Below the pieces are notes generated by a model, which searched no databases, had not been told where the DNA came from, and saw only the letters and a list, made by a program, of their open reading frames with translations. A stretch of 64,000 bases of DNA from Chryseobacterium cupriresistens (GTDB lineage Bacteria; Bacteroidota; Bacteroidia; Flavobacteriales; Weeksellaceae), in the NCBI RefSeq assembly GCF_046614675.1, contig NZ_JBKKJT010000002.1, positions 248,001 to 312,000 on the forward strand, given 5' to 3'. Shown one piece after another: positions 51,098 to 61,238 of the stretch (positions within the stretch are counted from its first letter, which is position 1; each line of letters begins with the position of its first letter). The position numbers and the translations under genes were made by a program.

Positions 51098-52447
51098 CTA
51101 GAACAGTCTCTCGTGAAAATCCTCAATTTTACTCACTTCTTCAATCTTGATTCCAAATTTTCTTTTCGGGATTTTATTAAGGTTGGAAACAAATATTTTT
51201 TCATAACCCAGTTTTTCTGCTTCAGTAATTCTCTGCTCAATCTGGGCTACCGGACGTATTTCTCCACTCAGACCAATTTCTCCGGCAAAGCAGTAATGTT
51301 CGGAAATAGCAATATCTTCGTTGGATGAAAGAACAGAAGCGATCACCGCCAGATCCAGTGCCGGATCGTCTGTCTTTATTCCTCCGGTAATATTAAGGAA
51401 AACGTCTTTTGCCCCCAATTGAAAACCAGCTCTTTTTTCCAGTACGGCTAAAAGCATATTCAACCTTTTGGAATCAAAACCGGTGCTGCTTCTTTGAGGA
51501 GTACCATAAACGGCGGTACTTACCAGTGCCTGTATTTCAAGAAGCATAGGTCTGTTTCCTTCCAGAGTTACTGCAACGGAGTTCCCTGAAAGTTCCTCAA
51601 ACTTCTTGGTAATCAATATTTCCGAAGGGTTTTTAATCTCTTTCAATCCCTGTGAGATCATTTCATAAATTCCGATTTCTGAAGTGGACCCGAAACGGTT
51701 TTTATTGGCTCTTAGTAATCTGAACAGGTGATTCCTGTCTCCATCAAAATTCAGAACAACATCCACCATGTGCTCAAGAACCTTTGGCCCGGCAATCTGT
51801 CCGTCTTTGGTGATGTGGCCTACAAGAAATACCGGAGTATTGTTTTCTTTGGCATATTTGATGATCTCATTGGAGCATTCCCGGATTTGGGATACGGTTC
51901 CCGGAGAACTCTCTATCAGCTGAGACTGCAGCGTCTGTATAGAATCGATGATCATGAAATCCGGCTCCAGTTTTTTGGCCTCATGAAGGATTTTTTCCAG
52001 TGAAGTTTCAGTAAAAAGAAAACAGTTCGGATTCTGAATATCCGTAAGCCTGTCTGCTCTCATTTTGATCTGAGAAGCACTTTCTTCCCCGGAAACATAG
52101 AAGATTTTTTTCTTCATTTTTAAAGCAAGCTGAAGCAGAAGGGTAGATTTCCCGATTCCCGGTTCACCACCAATCAGGGTCACAGAACCCAAAACGATGC
52201 CGCCTCCTAAAACACGGTTCAGCTCTTCGGAAGGTGTTTTTATTCTAGGTTCTTCGCTGGTTTCTACTTCAACAATATTGATAACATGTTGTTTGGTTTT
52301 CGAAAAGGGAGGTGTTTTGTGAGAAGGTTTTTCCACAATCTCTTCCACTAATGTATTCCACTCTCCACAGTTTTTACATTGCCCCAGCCATTGAGGGTAC
52401 TGGGTTCCGCAGTTTTGACAGAAATATGCTGTTTTCAGTTTTGCCAT
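51098..52447 (-). CDS. radA: DNA repair protein RadA
   Basis: 449 residues. An N-terminal C4 zinc finger (YFCQNCGTQYPQWLGQCKNCGEWNT) is followed by a RecA-like ATPase with Walker A GGEPGIGKSTLLLQ (about 85-98), the RadA-specific KNRFG motif, and a C-terminal Lon-protease-like domain (AAFQLGAKDVFLNITGGIK-type region, KAGFQLGAKDVFLNITG). It promotes branch migration in recombinational repair. It overlaps nothing; the array lies directly after its stop. Confidence 0.97.
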   Translation of the reverse strand: MAKLKTAYFCQNCGTQYPQWLGQCKNCGEWNTLVEEIVEKPSHKTPPFSKTKQHVINIVEVETSEEPRIKTPSEELNRVLGGGIVLGSVTLIGGEPGIGKSTLLLQLALKMKKKIFYVSGEESASQIKMRADRLTDIQNPNCFLFTETSLEKILHEAKKLEPDFMIIDSIQTLQSQLIESSPGTVSQIRECSNEIIKYAKENNTPVFLVGHITKDGQIAGPKVLEHMVDVVLNFDGDRNHLFRLLRANKNRFGSTSEIGIYEMISQGLKEIKNPSEILITKKFEELSGNSVAVTLEGNRPMLLEIQALVSTAVYGTPQRSSTGFDSKRLNMLLAVLEKRAGFQLGAKDVFLNITGGIKTDDPALDLAVIASVLSSNEDIAISEHYCFAGEIGLSGEIRPVAQIEQRITEAEKLGYEKIFVSNLNKIPKRKFGIKIEEVSKIEDFHERLF

Positions 52448-52587
52448 ACTGCGAAGTTATAAAAAAGCATTTTTTTTTCAGAATGTAAATGGGTTTAATA
52501 TAAAAAAACTAATACGTCTGTGATAGGAATATCTTTCATATCTTAGCTTTATTCAATTAAAATATATTAATGTAAAATATCATTACA

Positions 52588-53157
52588 ATGAAAAAAGTAT
52601 TTTTATCTTTCGTATTTACGCTTGTAAGTATTGTTGCTTTTGCACAGGGAAGCTGGCAGGTAGACCAGATGCATTCATCAATCAATTTTAATATCAAGCA
52701 CATGGGAATCAGTTTTGTGCAGGGAAGGTTTGATAAATTTGACGGAAAAGCAGCCACTGGTGGTGCTAATCTGGATAATGCCGATTTGAGTTTTTCTATC
52801 AGTGTCCCTTCCATTAATACAGGAGTGGACATGAGAGACAGACATCTTATCAGCGAAGAGTTTTTCGATGTTGCCAAATATCCTACGATTGAATTTAAGA
52901 GTTCTTCCGTTACAAAAGATAAGAACAATAATTACATCGTAAAAGGGAAACTGACGATGAAGGGCGTGGAAAAAGAAATTACTGCTCCGGTTACGTTTGG
53001 AGGAATTACAAAAAATAAGGACGGAAAAGAGATTATGGGAATTCAGACCAAATTTACCGTGAATCGTCTGGATTATGGAATCAAATATGACCCGTCAGGA
53101 GCCGGAATCGCGAAAGATGTTGAAGTAACAGCTTACTTTGAACTGACTAAGCAATAA
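52588..53157 (+). CDS. Exported YceI-family protein
   Basis: 189 residues with a signal peptide (ending AFAQG). The YceI lipocalin-like barrel pattern is clear: WQVDQMHSSINFNIKHMGISFVQGRFDKFDG, ISVPSINTGVDMRDRHLISEEFFDVAKYPTIEFKSSSV and VKGKLTMKGVEKEITAPVTFGG. Family members bind isoprenoid or amphiphilic ligands in the periplasm. It is monocistronic with its own terminator. Confidence 0.93.
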   Translation: MKKVFLSFVFTLVSIVAFAQGSWQVDQMHSSINFNIKHMGISFVQGRFDKFDGKAATGGANLDNADLSFSISVPSINTGVDMRDRHLISEEFFDVAKYPTIEFKSSSVTKDKNNNYIVKGKLTMKGVEKEITAPVTFGGITKNKDGKEIMGIQTKFTVNRLDYGIKYDPSGAGIAKDVEVTAYFELTKQ

Positions 53158-53176
53158 TATTCAGAATATAAAATAT

Positions 53177-53211
53177 AAAAAGGTTTTCCGCTCAAATGGA
53201 AAACCTTTTTT
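53177..53211 (+). terminator. Terminator after the YceI gene
   Basis: AAAAGGTTTTCC pairs with GGAAAACCTTTT across an 8-base loop, followed by a T run, 19 bases after the stop. Confidence 0.9.
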
Positions 53212-53336
53212 GCTGATAGGCGACAATCCTTTGGGTTGTAGCTTTGTTTCATTTGTTTAGATCAATATTAATAAAAATTTTTATCTGGTTTTATAGTTGT
53301 TTGAGGGGTGTTTTATCATTTTCAAAATGTAAAAGA

Positions 53337-53367
53337 TTGCTTTGTATTTCTTTTTCCCCTAACTTTG
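53337..53367 (+). promoter_or_regulatory. pyrG promoter, TTG-N20-TAACTTTG
   Basis: TTG at 53337-53339 and TAACTTTG at 53360-53367 stand 20 bases apart, close to the known flavobacterial -33/-7 spacing. The ATG of pyrG begins 15 bases downstream, so the leader is very short. Confidence 0.7.
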
Positions 53368-53382
53368 CACAAACCTAATCTA

Positions 53383-54990
53383 ATGAGTAAAAAGAATACA
53401 AAGTACATCTTTGTGACAGGAGGTGTAACTTCATCTTTGGGAAAGGGAATCGTTTCTGCTTCTCTGGGACTTCTACTAAAATCACGCGGCTTTAATGTAA
53501 CGATCCAAAAATTAGATCCTTATATCAATATCGACCCAGGAACTTTGAATCCTTATGAGCACGGAGAGTGTTATGTGACTGAAGATGGTGCAGAGACGGA
53601 TCTGGATTTAGGCCACTACGAGCGTTACCTTGATGCTCCTACATCCCAAAACAACAACGTTACTACAGGAAAAATCTACCAGACTGTAATTGAAAAAGAA
53701 AGAAAAGGAGACTTCCTTGGAAAAACAGTTCAGGTAATTCCTCATATTACTAACGAAATCAAACGTAGAATTAAAATCCTTTCAAAACAGAACTACGATA
53801 TCATTATTACTGAGATCGGAGGAACTGTAGGAGATATCGAATCTTTACCATACATTGAAACTGTTCGCCAGTTGAAGTGGGAATTGGGAGAGAGTAATTC
53901 TATGGTGATTCACCTTACTTTACTGCCTTATCTGGCTTCAAGTGGAGAATTAAAAACAAAACCATCCCAGCATTCCGTTCGTCAGCTGATGGAAAGCGGA
54001 ATTATGGCTGATGTTTTGGTGTGCAGAACAGAACATAAAATTCCTAAAGATCAGAGAGCAAAATTGGCTCAGTTCTGTAACGTTCCTTTAGATAATGTTA
54101 TTGAATGTAAAGATCTTGAAACCATTTATGAAGTTCCGATGTACCTTCAGAAGCAGAACTTTGATGATGTAGTTTTGAAAGAACTGGATCTGAAAAGTGA
54201 TAAAGATGCTGATCTTAAAGACTGGAAGAGTTTCCTTAAAAAATTCCAGAATCCTAAGAAAACCGTTGAAATTGCTTTGGTTGGAAAATATGTTTCCCTT
54301 CAGGATTCGTACATTTCAATTGCTGAGGCTTTCAAACATGCCGGAGCTGACCTTGAAACTGAAGTCAAAGTTAGATGGGTATACAGTGGGGATATTACGG
54401 AAGAAAATATCAAAGATACACTGAAAGGTGTGAATGGTATTCTTGTAGCTCCAGGTTTCGGAGACAGAGGAATTGAAGGAAAAGTTCTTACCGCAAAATA
54501 TGCAAGAGAAAATAAAATTCCAATGTTGGGAATCTGTTTAGGAATGCAGATTATGACGATTGAATTTGCAAGAAATGTTTTAGGACATACCAAAGCAAAC
54601 TCCATGGAATTTGATACCGCTACTCCTGATCCTGTAATTTCTTTGATGGAAGAACAGAAAAATGTAGTAGATAAAGGAGGAACAATGCGTCTTGGAGCAT
54701 GGAAGTGCTCATTGAAAAACGGTTCTAAATTATACGATATCTACGGAAACAAAAATATCTCTGAAAGACACCGTCACCGTTATGAATTCAACAGTGATTA
54801 TCTTCAGGAATTTGAAAAGAATGGTTTCCTTGCTACAGGTACTAACCCTGAAACAGGTTTGGTAGAAGCGCTTGAACTTCCTGATCACCCGTTCTATGTA
54901 GGGGTTCAGTATCACCCGGAATATAAGAGTACGGTAGCAACACCGCATCCTTTATTCAGAGCTTTCATCAAAGCTTGCGAAAAGAAATAA
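53383..54990 (+). CDS. pyrG: CTP synthase
   Basis: 535 residues from ATG 53383. A GTG further upstream would put a promoter inside the gene. The N-terminal synthetase domain has the P-loop-like GGVTSSLGKGI and the metal site ITEIGGTVGDIES. The C-terminal glutaminase has the nucleophile region MLGICLGMQ (Cys) and the His/Glu pair at YHPEYKSTV. It makes CTP from UTP, glutamine and ATP. Length is normal. Confidence 0.98.
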   Translation: MSKKNTKYIFVTGGVTSSLGKGIVSASLGLLLKSRGFNVTIQKLDPYINIDPGTLNPYEHGECYVTEDGAETDLDLGHYERYLDAPTSQNNNVTTGKIYQTVIEKERKGDFLGKTVQVIPHITNEIKRRIKILSKQNYDIIITEIGGTVGDIESLPYIETVRQLKWELGESNSMVIHLTLLPYLASSGELKTKPSQHSVRQLMESGIMADVLVCRTEHKIPKDQRAKLAQFCNVPLDNVIECKDLETIYEVPMYLQKQNFDDVVLKELDLKSDKDADLKDWKSFLKKFQNPKKTVEIALVGKYVSLQDSYISIAEAFKHAGADLETEVKVRWVYSGDITEENIKDTLKGVNGILVAPGFGDRGIEGKVLTAKYARENKIPMLGICLGMQIMTIEFARNVLGHTKANSMEFDTATPDPVISLMEEQKNVVDKGGTMRLGAWKCSLKNGSKLYDIYGNKNISERHRHRYEFNSDYLQEFEKNGFLATGTNPETGLVEALELPDHPFYVGVQYHPEYKSTVATPHPLFRAFIKACEKK

Positions 54991-55020
54991 GGTAAAATTT
55001 TATCATAAACGTCTACATAT

Positions 55021-55052
55021 AAACTCAGGCTGAGAATAATCAGCCTGAGTTT
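55021..55052 (+). terminator. Terminator after pyrG
   Basis: AAACTCAGGCTGA pairs with TCAGCCTGAGTTT across a 6-base loop, then TTATTATA. Confidence 0.85.
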
Positions 55053-55098
55053 ATTATATAGTAACAACGTAAAGCATAGAGTTTTGATAAAAAAACAG

Positions 55099-55106
55099 TA
55101 TTTTTG
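55099..55106 (+). promoter_or_regulatory. -7 promoter element of yidC
   Basis: TATTTTTG fits TAnnTTTG, 63 bases before the yidC ATG; the -33 motif is not at normal spacing. Confidence 0.4.
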
Positions 55107-55168
55107 TCAGCTCAAATTATGTACACCCGTACGTACATTTTAAATTTAAAATTTTAATATAAAATAAA

Positions 55169-56968
55169 ATGCAACAAAACAACGGAATCGATAAGAAGCA
55201 AATGATTAGTTTCGCGGTTTTATGCCTTGTTCTCTTCGGTTTTATGTTCTATTTTCAGAACAAACAAACGAAAGAAGCGGAGTTGAAAGCTCAGGAGCAG
55301 AAAACGGAACAGGCAAAAAATGCCGTAAAGCAAACTCAGGCAAGCAATATCAATCCAAATGTAACTCCTAATGCCATTCAGACAGCAAGTCTTGGGAATA
55401 ATGAATTGAAACTTGAATTTTCAAGCTTAGGAGGACAGGTTTCCAAAGTAGAACTTTTAAAATATAAAGCCTACAACCACAAAACAGATAATGCAGATCA
55501 GCCGCTTTATCTTATCACAAAGAATAACTCAAACTACGGTTTTCAGTTTAAAGATAAAACAGGGAAAATCGTTAATACTAAAGATTTAGTTTTCTCACCA
55601 GCTGTTAATGGAAATGCTGTAACCTTAACTGCAGATTACAATGGTGCCGTCATTCAATTCATTTACACACTATTACCAAAATATACCCTTGATTTTAAAG
55701 TAAGAACTCAGGGACTTTCTAAAATTACTTCTGATAACAAAGCAGATTTTATCTGGGATTATAACGTAAGAAACCTTGAAAAAGGTAGAGCTCAGGAACA
55801 GTCTCACTCAGAATTTTCTTATGCCTTCAATAATTATAAAGACTATGATTATGATGGAAGAACTACCATGGAGGAAGAAAAAGAGACTCTTAACTGGATT
55901 GGTGTAAAGCAGCAGTTTTTCTCTTCAGTGATTGAAGCTAAAAACGGATTTACACAAAGTAAAGGTAATCAGGAAAATGTTGAAGAAGGAGAGTATCTGA
56001 AGAAATTCAACTACGAAGGTTTTGTTCAGATGACCGGAAGTGAGCTGAATCAGGATTTCACATGGTATTTTATGCCATTGGATTTGCCATTGCTTAAATC
56101 TTACGATAAGAATTTTGATGAAATCCTTCCGTTAGGCTGGTCATTCATCGGGGCAATGAACCGTTATTTTTTCATGTGGTTATACAGTATTATTGCTGCG
56201 TGGGGATTATCAGCAGGTTGGGTGATTTTTGTAATGACGATCATCGTAAAGCTGATCCTGTCGCCAATTATGTATAAACAGCACAAGTTAAGTGCTATGA
56301 TGAAGGTGATTCGTCCGGAAATTGACGAGGTGAATGCGAAGTTTAAGGATGCAGATCCGATGAAGAAGCAGCAGGCAACGATGGAGGTTTACAGAAAAGC
56401 CGGAGTGAATCAGATGGCGGGATGTTTACCGGCATTGGTACAGATTCCAATTTTCTATGCCTTATTCCGTTTCTTCCCGAACTTTATTGATCTTAGAGGT
56501 CAAGGGTTCTGGTTTGCCAAAGATTTGACAGCGTATGATGATTTGATCAAGCTTCCGTTTAAAGTTCCTTTCCTTGGAGACCATTTAAGTATTTTCGCTT
56601 TAGCCTGTACAGTTGTTATTTTAATCTATACTGTTATGACTTCAGGAAATATGCAGCAGCCTCAGCAGGAAGGAATGCCAAACATGAAGGTATTAATGTA
56701 TATCTTCCCGATTACATTCCTGTTCTTCCTTAATACTTCGGCTTCAGGTCTTTCATGGTATTATTTTGTATCGAATGCGATTAATATTCTGATTATCCTT
56801 GTTATTAAGTATTTGATCCTGGATGAAAAGAAAATCCATGCCCAGATTCAGTCTAATAAGGAAAAACCGAAAGCGGAAGGTAAATTCCAGAAGAGAATGA
56901 GAGAAATGATGGAGAAGGCTCAGGAGCAGCAAAAAGCTCAGGAACAACAAAGAAATAAAAAGAAATAA
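55169..56968 (+). CDS. yidC: Membrane protein insertase YidC
   Basis: 599 residues. One N-terminal helix (ISFAVLCLVLFGFMFYF), a large periplasmic domain (about 60-355) and the insertase core with five helices (LGWSFIGAMNRYFFMWLYSIIAAW, TIIVKLILSPIMYKQHKLSAMMKVIRPEI carrying the conserved basic cytoplasmic loop). The lysine/glutamine-rich C-terminal tail (EKAQEQQKAQEQQRNKKK) may bind ribosomes. It inserts and folds membrane proteins with or without Sec. It follows pyrG on the same strand. Confidence 0.97.
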   Translation: MQQNNGIDKKQMISFAVLCLVLFGFMFYFQNKQTKEAELKAQEQKTEQAKNAVKQTQASNINPNVTPNAIQTASLGNNELKLEFSSLGGQVSKVELLKYKAYNHKTDNADQPLYLITKNNSNYGFQFKDKTGKIVNTKDLVFSPAVNGNAVTLTADYNGAVIQFIYTLLPKYTLDFKVRTQGLSKITSDNKADFIWDYNVRNLEKGRAQEQSHSEFSYAFNNYKDYDYDGRTTMEEEKETLNWIGVKQQFFSSVIEAKNGFTQSKGNQENVEEGEYLKKFNYEGFVQMTGSELNQDFTWYFMPLDLPLLKSYDKNFDEILPLGWSFIGAMNRYFFMWLYSIIAAWGLSAGWVIFVMTIIVKLILSPIMYKQHKLSAMMKVIRPEIDEVNAKFKDADPMKKQQATMEVYRKAGVNQMAGCLPALVQIPIFYALFRFFPNFIDLRGQGFWFAKDLTAYDDLIKLPFKVPFLGDHLSIFALACTVVILIYTVMTSGNMQQPQQEGMPNMKVLMYIFPITFLFFLNTSASGLSWYYFVSNAINILIILVIKYLILDEKKIHAQIQSNKEKPKAEGKFQKRMREMMEKAQEQQKAQEQQRNKKK

Positions 56969-56987
56969 ATTCTTAATAATACGTTAA

Positions 56988-57023
56988 AAAAGAGAAGCAA
57001 TTGAACAATTGCTTCTCTTTTTT
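56988..57023 (+). terminator. Terminator after yidC
   Basis: AAAGAGAAGCAATTG pairs with CAATTGCTTCTCTTT, followed by a T run, 20 bases after the stop. It faces the convergent rnhB gene. Confidence 0.9.
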
Positions 57024-57099
57024 TATCTGTAATTTATTTAGAATGATTTTAAATTTTCAATCAGTGGATGAAAATTTAATAATTGAAAATCAGTTACTT

Positions 57100-57684
57100 T
57101 TAATCATATTTCAGTCTGAAAGACTGTCTGTGATATCGGGTCGGTCCATGTTTAATAAGCGCATCCTGATGTTTTTTAGTAGCATAGCCAAAATTGGTAT
57201 CCCACCCATATTCAGGATGTTCTTCATGAAGCTGAATCATTAACTTGTCTCTATAATTTTTGGCAAGAATAGACGCTGCAGCAATCGATAATACTTTAGA
57301 ATCTCCCTTGATAATACATTGATGAGGGATGTAGTTATAAGGATGAAATTTATTCCCGTCCACCAGAATAAGTTCAGGAGTTATCGTTAGTCTGTCCAGC
57401 GCACGATGCATTGCATGGATACTTGCATTGAGAATATTATGCTCATCAATAAAGGATGGAGGTAGTTCTGCGATGGCGTAGTTTTTCACATTATCTTTAA
57501 TGTAGCTATCCAGTTCCATACGTGTTTTAAACGTTAGCTTTTTTGAATCATTAACCAGATTTTGTTCAAAATCATCATCCAAAATTACCGCTGCCGCTAC
57601 CACCGGCCCACTTAAGCACCCTCTTCCTACTTCATCACATCCTGCTTCGATGTAAAGGTTTGACCAGTTTTTTATTAGCTCCAT
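57100..57684 (-). CDS. rnhB: Ribonuclease HII
   Basis: 194 residues. AGCDEVGRGCLSGPVVAAAVIL carries the first two acidic metal ligands (DE); VDGNKFHP and AAASILAKNYRDKLM provide the rest of the active site. It removes ribonucleotides and RNA primers from DNA. Convergent with yidC; upstream is the long A/T-rich gap. Confidence 0.96.
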   Translation of the reverse strand: MELIKNWSNLYIEAGCDEVGRGCLSGPVVAAAVILDDDFEQNLVNDSKKLTFKTRMELDSYIKDNVKNYAIAELPPSFIDEHNILNASIHAMHRALDRLTITPELILVDGNKFHPYNYIPHQCIIKGDSKVLSIAAASILAKNYRDKLMIQLHEEHPEYGWDTNFGYATKKHQDALIKHGPTRYHRQSFRLKYD

Positions 57685-58120
57685 GAATTGTTATATACTG
57701 CAAAAATATAAAATTTTACAGGAAAGTATTTTATAGGATTTATTATTGTCATTATTTCAGTTATTATTTATTTCTATTCGGATTCTGGTAATTTAAATAT
57801 ATTTTTTTCACTATTTGTGGGTAATTGATTCCTTTTTCAGGGTGAAAATATCATATGCATTGCATTGTATTTTGATTTTTATAGAGTTTTTTATCTTTTA
57901 TAAGTGACTTATTTTATTGTTAATCAGTTGGTTTGATGTACTTTTTGTGCATTTTTTCTATAGATAATATAAATATTTATTATTGTTAATATTTCTTAAA
58001 AAAATATAATGTCTTAATGGTTTATTTTTGTTAAATATTTGTTTTTTAACAAAAAATAGTATACTTTCATTAGTTTTTTTTATATAATGTTGAAATATTG
58101 TTATTTTTTTTGTTTTTTTC
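57685..58120. other. A/T-rich gap without a recognised gene
   Basis: About 435 bases between the divergent rnhB and susC genes, very A/T-rich with long T runs (for example 58070-58120). I see no reading frame, RNA or repeat. It probably contains the rnhB promoter region and upstream activating DNA for susC. Confidence 0.5.
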
Positions 58121-58151
58121 TTTGTGTTATTAAGAAAGTTTTACAAATTTG
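58121..58151 (+). promoter_or_regulatory. susC-1 promoter, TTTG-N19-CAAATTTG
   Basis: TTTG at 58121-58124, then 19 bases, then CAAATTTG at 58144-58151; the latter lies within the palindrome TACAAATTTGTA (58142-58153). The ATG follows 22 bases later. The second susC has the same arrangement with the same spacing at 62906-62936. Confidence 0.7.
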
Positions 58152-58173
58152 TAGCGTACAAAATTAATTTGAT

Positions 58174-61100
58174 ATGAAGAAAATAACAATGAGTCTTCTT
58201 GTTGTTGTATTATCTTCTTCCGTTGCAATTGTAAATGCTCAGCAGAAGAAAAATGATACAACTTCACAGACTAAAGAAATTGAAGGTATAGTCGTTACTG
58301 CACTTGGAATCAAGAGAGAGAAAAAATCTTTAGGTTATGCGTCGCAGGAAGTTAAGGCGGATAAACTTTTTGATGGAACTACAAATACGGGAAATATAGC
58401 ATCTCAGTTATCTGGTAAAGTTGCTGGTTTAAATGTAACAACGAATTCTAATTTCGGAGGATCCTCAAACTTGGTTATTCGAGGAGTAAAATCTTTAGGA
58501 GGAAGTAATCCTTTAATTGTAATTGATGGTTCTCCAGTCAATAATTCATCTACCTCATTTGGTAATCAGAATGGAGGGTTTGATTTAGGTAATGCCTTAT
58601 CAGATATTAACCAAGAAGATATAGAGTCTGTAAACGTACTAAAAGGAGCTGCTGCTTCTGCTTTATACGGAGAAAGAGGACTTAACGGTGTAATTGTAAT
58701 TACAACAAAGAACGGTAAAGGAAAAGAAGACAATTCTTGGGGGGTAACTTTATCATCCTCAGTACAGGCTGGTTTTATAGATAAATCTACATTTGCAAAA
58801 TACCAGACTAGATATGGTGGTGGATATGATCCTTCATTTTATTATGGGAGTGCAGCAGACGGTAAAGATTATGCCAATTTTGGAGAAGATGCATCATGGG
58901 GGCCAGAGTTTGACCCTAATTTATTAGTTTATCAGTGGGATTCATTTGATCCAACATCCCCTAATTATAAAAAAGCAACCCCTTGGGTAGCGGCAAAAAA
59001 TGGGCCTCTTAAATTTTTCGAAACACCTATGTCATTTATTAATTCCATTTCCTTATCAAAGGGAAGTAAAGGATTTAATTTTAATTTGACATATGATAAT
59101 AACATGTCTAGTGGTCTTTTACCAAATTCAGATTTAAGAAAAAATACAATTTCGGCTAAAGTAAACTACGATTTAAATTCTAAATTACACGCGACAGTCT
59201 ATACAACCCTAACAATACAGGGAACGACAGGTAGAACAGAGACTGGTTATAACGACAATATTGTTACAGGTTTCAGACAATGGTGGCAGACAAATGTTGA
59301 TTTGGAAGCGTTGAAAAATGCTTACTTTAATAATGTTGGAAATCCTACAGTAGCTAATAACTACGGAAATGTTACGTGGAATAGAAAAAGTGGATCAAAT
59401 GGAAAGCCTGCCTTTTGGAACAATCCATATTTTCAGAGATATCAAAACTATTCTACTGATGATAGAACAAGAACATTTTCGTATGCTCAGTTAACTTATG
59501 ATGTAAATGATCATATTAATATTACAGGTAAGCTTAGTTACGATAATACTAATTTAGTTTTTGAAAGAAGGCTTGCTGAGGGGTCGTATCCTCAAAATTT
59601 TGGAGTTTCAGGAAAAGCTATAGGCTCTGGATATCATCGATATGATTTAAGTAGAAGTGAAACAAACTTTGATTTATTCGCAAATTATAAATATGATATT
59701 ACTTCGTGGTTAAACATCAGTGGTATAGTTGGAGGAAATGTAAGAAGAAATCATGAGAGTTCTATCGAAGCATCAACGGAAGGTGGTCTAATTAAGCGAG
59801 GATATTACTCATTAGATAATTCCAAAGCTCCTTTATTAAACCCAGTAGAGTTTGAAGGAACAATACAAACTAACAGTTTATATGCTACGGCTTCATTTGA
59901 TTTTAATAAAGTATTCTATCTGGATGGAACAATTAGAAGAGATGCGAGTTCAACTTTACCTGATGGTAATAACAAATATACTTATGGGTCTGTTTCCGGA
60001 TCAGTAATTTTATCAGAACTTTTAAAATCTGATAAATCAGTAATGAATTTTTGGAAATTAAGAGGAAACTATGCAGAAGTAGGAGGTACTGCTGATTCTT
60101 ACCAATTGAAATATTCTTATTATACAGCAGGATATTTTAATACAGGAAATGGAAATATTAATATCTACAGACCTCAAACAATTCTAAAAAATGAAAATTT
60201 AAGACCTCAGAGATCCAGAGAATTTGAGTTTGGTACGGAAGTTCACTTTTTAAAAGACAGAATTGTTCTTGATGGGGCGTATTATGATACAAAGACATTT
60301 GACCAACTTATTACTCCGGATATTTCAGCTGGTTCCGGGAAACTTGGTGCAGCAATCAATGCGGGACAAATTAACAATAAAGGGATCGAATTACATTTAG
60401 GAGTAAGCCCAATAAAAACACAAGATTTTGCATGGGATATAGATGTCAACTGGGCTAAAAACAAAAGTAAGGTTGTAGAGCTAGATGCTGGTCTGCAGGT
60501 ATATCAACTCGTAGGATTAGTAGGAGGCGCTTCCATAGTGGCTTCAGTTGGAAACCAGTGGGGAGATATCTATGGTAGTGATTATGTTTACTTAAATGGT
60601 GAGAAAGTGGTGGATCCTGAGACAGGATTGTATCAAACAGAGAGTAATAAAGTAATCGGAAATGTTCAAGCTAAATGGACAGGTGGATTAAGAAATTCAT
60701 TTAGATATAAAAATTTCTCATTAAGTTTCTTAATAGATGTTCGTCACGGAGGGGATGTATTTTCATCAGATATGTATTATGGATTAGCGAGTGGATTATT
60801 CCCTGAAACTGCTGTTGATGGTTATAGAACAAATATACCTGTATTAGCCGGAGTTAATCCTAATGGTCAGGTAAATACAACACCAGTTAACACAGATGTA
60901 GTTAATCCTTTAGAATATGGTAACAATCCAAATGATGGGTATGCCATTGCTCCTGACAAAAGATTTGTATATGATGGATCTTTTGTAAAGCTAAGAGAAG
61001 CTAGTATTACGTATTCTCTTCCTAAGAGTATATTGGCAAATACCTTCATGAATGAGGCTAAAATCTCTATCGTGGGTAGAAACCTTTGGATTATTCATAA

Positions 61101-61221
61101 GAATCTTCCATATGCAGATCCTGAATCATCTCAAATGGGTGGATTGTATTCATATGGATCATCTGTGGGAGCTCTTCCTACAACAAGAGAATTGGGTGTT
61201 AATTTTACCTTTAAATTCTAA
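58174..61221 (+). CDS. SusC/RagA-type TonB-linked outer-membrane receptor 1
   Basis: 1015 residues. Signal peptide (ending NAQ), a TonB-box-like stretch (IEGIVVTALGIKREKKSLGY), a plug domain (about 50-180; GKVAGLNVTTNS, SLGGSNPLIVIDGSPVNNSS, VLKGAAASALYGERGLNGVIVITTKNGK) and a large barrel ending LGVNFTFKF. It lacks the N-terminal carboxypeptidase-like domain common in glycan SusC proteins. With SusD (61239) it should form an outer-membrane uptake pair for an oligosaccharide or peptide. No degradative enzyme is in the operon, so the substrate is open. Confidence 0.94.
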   Translation: MKKITMSLLVVVLSSSVAIVNAQQKKNDTTSQTKEIEGIVVTALGIKREKKSLGYASQEVKADKLFDGTTNTGNIASQLSGKVAGLNVTTNSNFGGSSNLVIRGVKSLGGSNPLIVIDGSPVNNSSTSFGNQNGGFDLGNALSDINQEDIESVNVLKGAAASALYGERGLNGVIVITTKNGKGKEDNSWGVTLSSSVQAGFIDKSTFAKYQTRYGGGYDPSFYYGSAADGKDYANFGEDASWGPEFDPNLLVYQWDSFDPTSPNYKKATPWVAAKNGPLKFFETPMSFINSISLSKGSKGFNFNLTYDNNMSSGLLPNSDLRKNTISAKVNYDLNSKLHATVYTTLTIQGTTGRTETGYNDNIVTGFRQWWQTNVDLEALKNAYFNNVGNPTVANNYGNVTWNRKSGSNGKPAFWNNPYFQRYQNYSTDDRTRTFSYAQLTYDVNDHINITGKLSYDNTNLVFERRLAEGSYPQNFGVSGKAIGSGYHRYDLSRSETNFDLFANYKYDITSWLNISGIVGGNVRRNHESSIEASTEGGLIKRGYYSLDNSKAPLLNPVEFEGTIQTNSLYATASFDFNKVFYLDGTIRRDASSTLPDGNNKYTYGSVSGSVILSELLKSDKSVMNFWKLRGNYAEVGGTADSYQLKYSYYTAGYFNTGNGNINIYRPQTILKNENLRPQRSREFEFGTEVHFLKDRIVLDGAYYDTKTFDQLITPDISAGSGKLGAAINAGQINNKGIELHLGVSPIKTQDFAWDIDVNWAKNKSKVVELDAGLQVYQLVGLVGGASIVASVGNQWGDIYGSDYVYLNGEKVVDPETGLYQTESNKVIGNVQAKWTGGLRNSFRYKNFSLSFLIDVRHGGDVFSSDMYYGLASGLFPETAVDGYRTNIPVLAGVNPNGQVNTTPVNTDVVNPLEYGNNPNDGYAIAPDKRFVYDGSFVKLREASITYSLPKSILANTFMNEAKISIVGRNLWIIHKNLPYADPESSQMGGLYSYGSSVGALPTTRELGVNFTFKF

Positions 61222-61238
61222 AAATAAAATTTATTAAA

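Noticed and set aside
53308..53382. GTG start 25 codons upstream of pyrG
   Set aside because: It would place the promoter inside the gene, and CTP synthase begins at MSKKNTKYIFVTGG.
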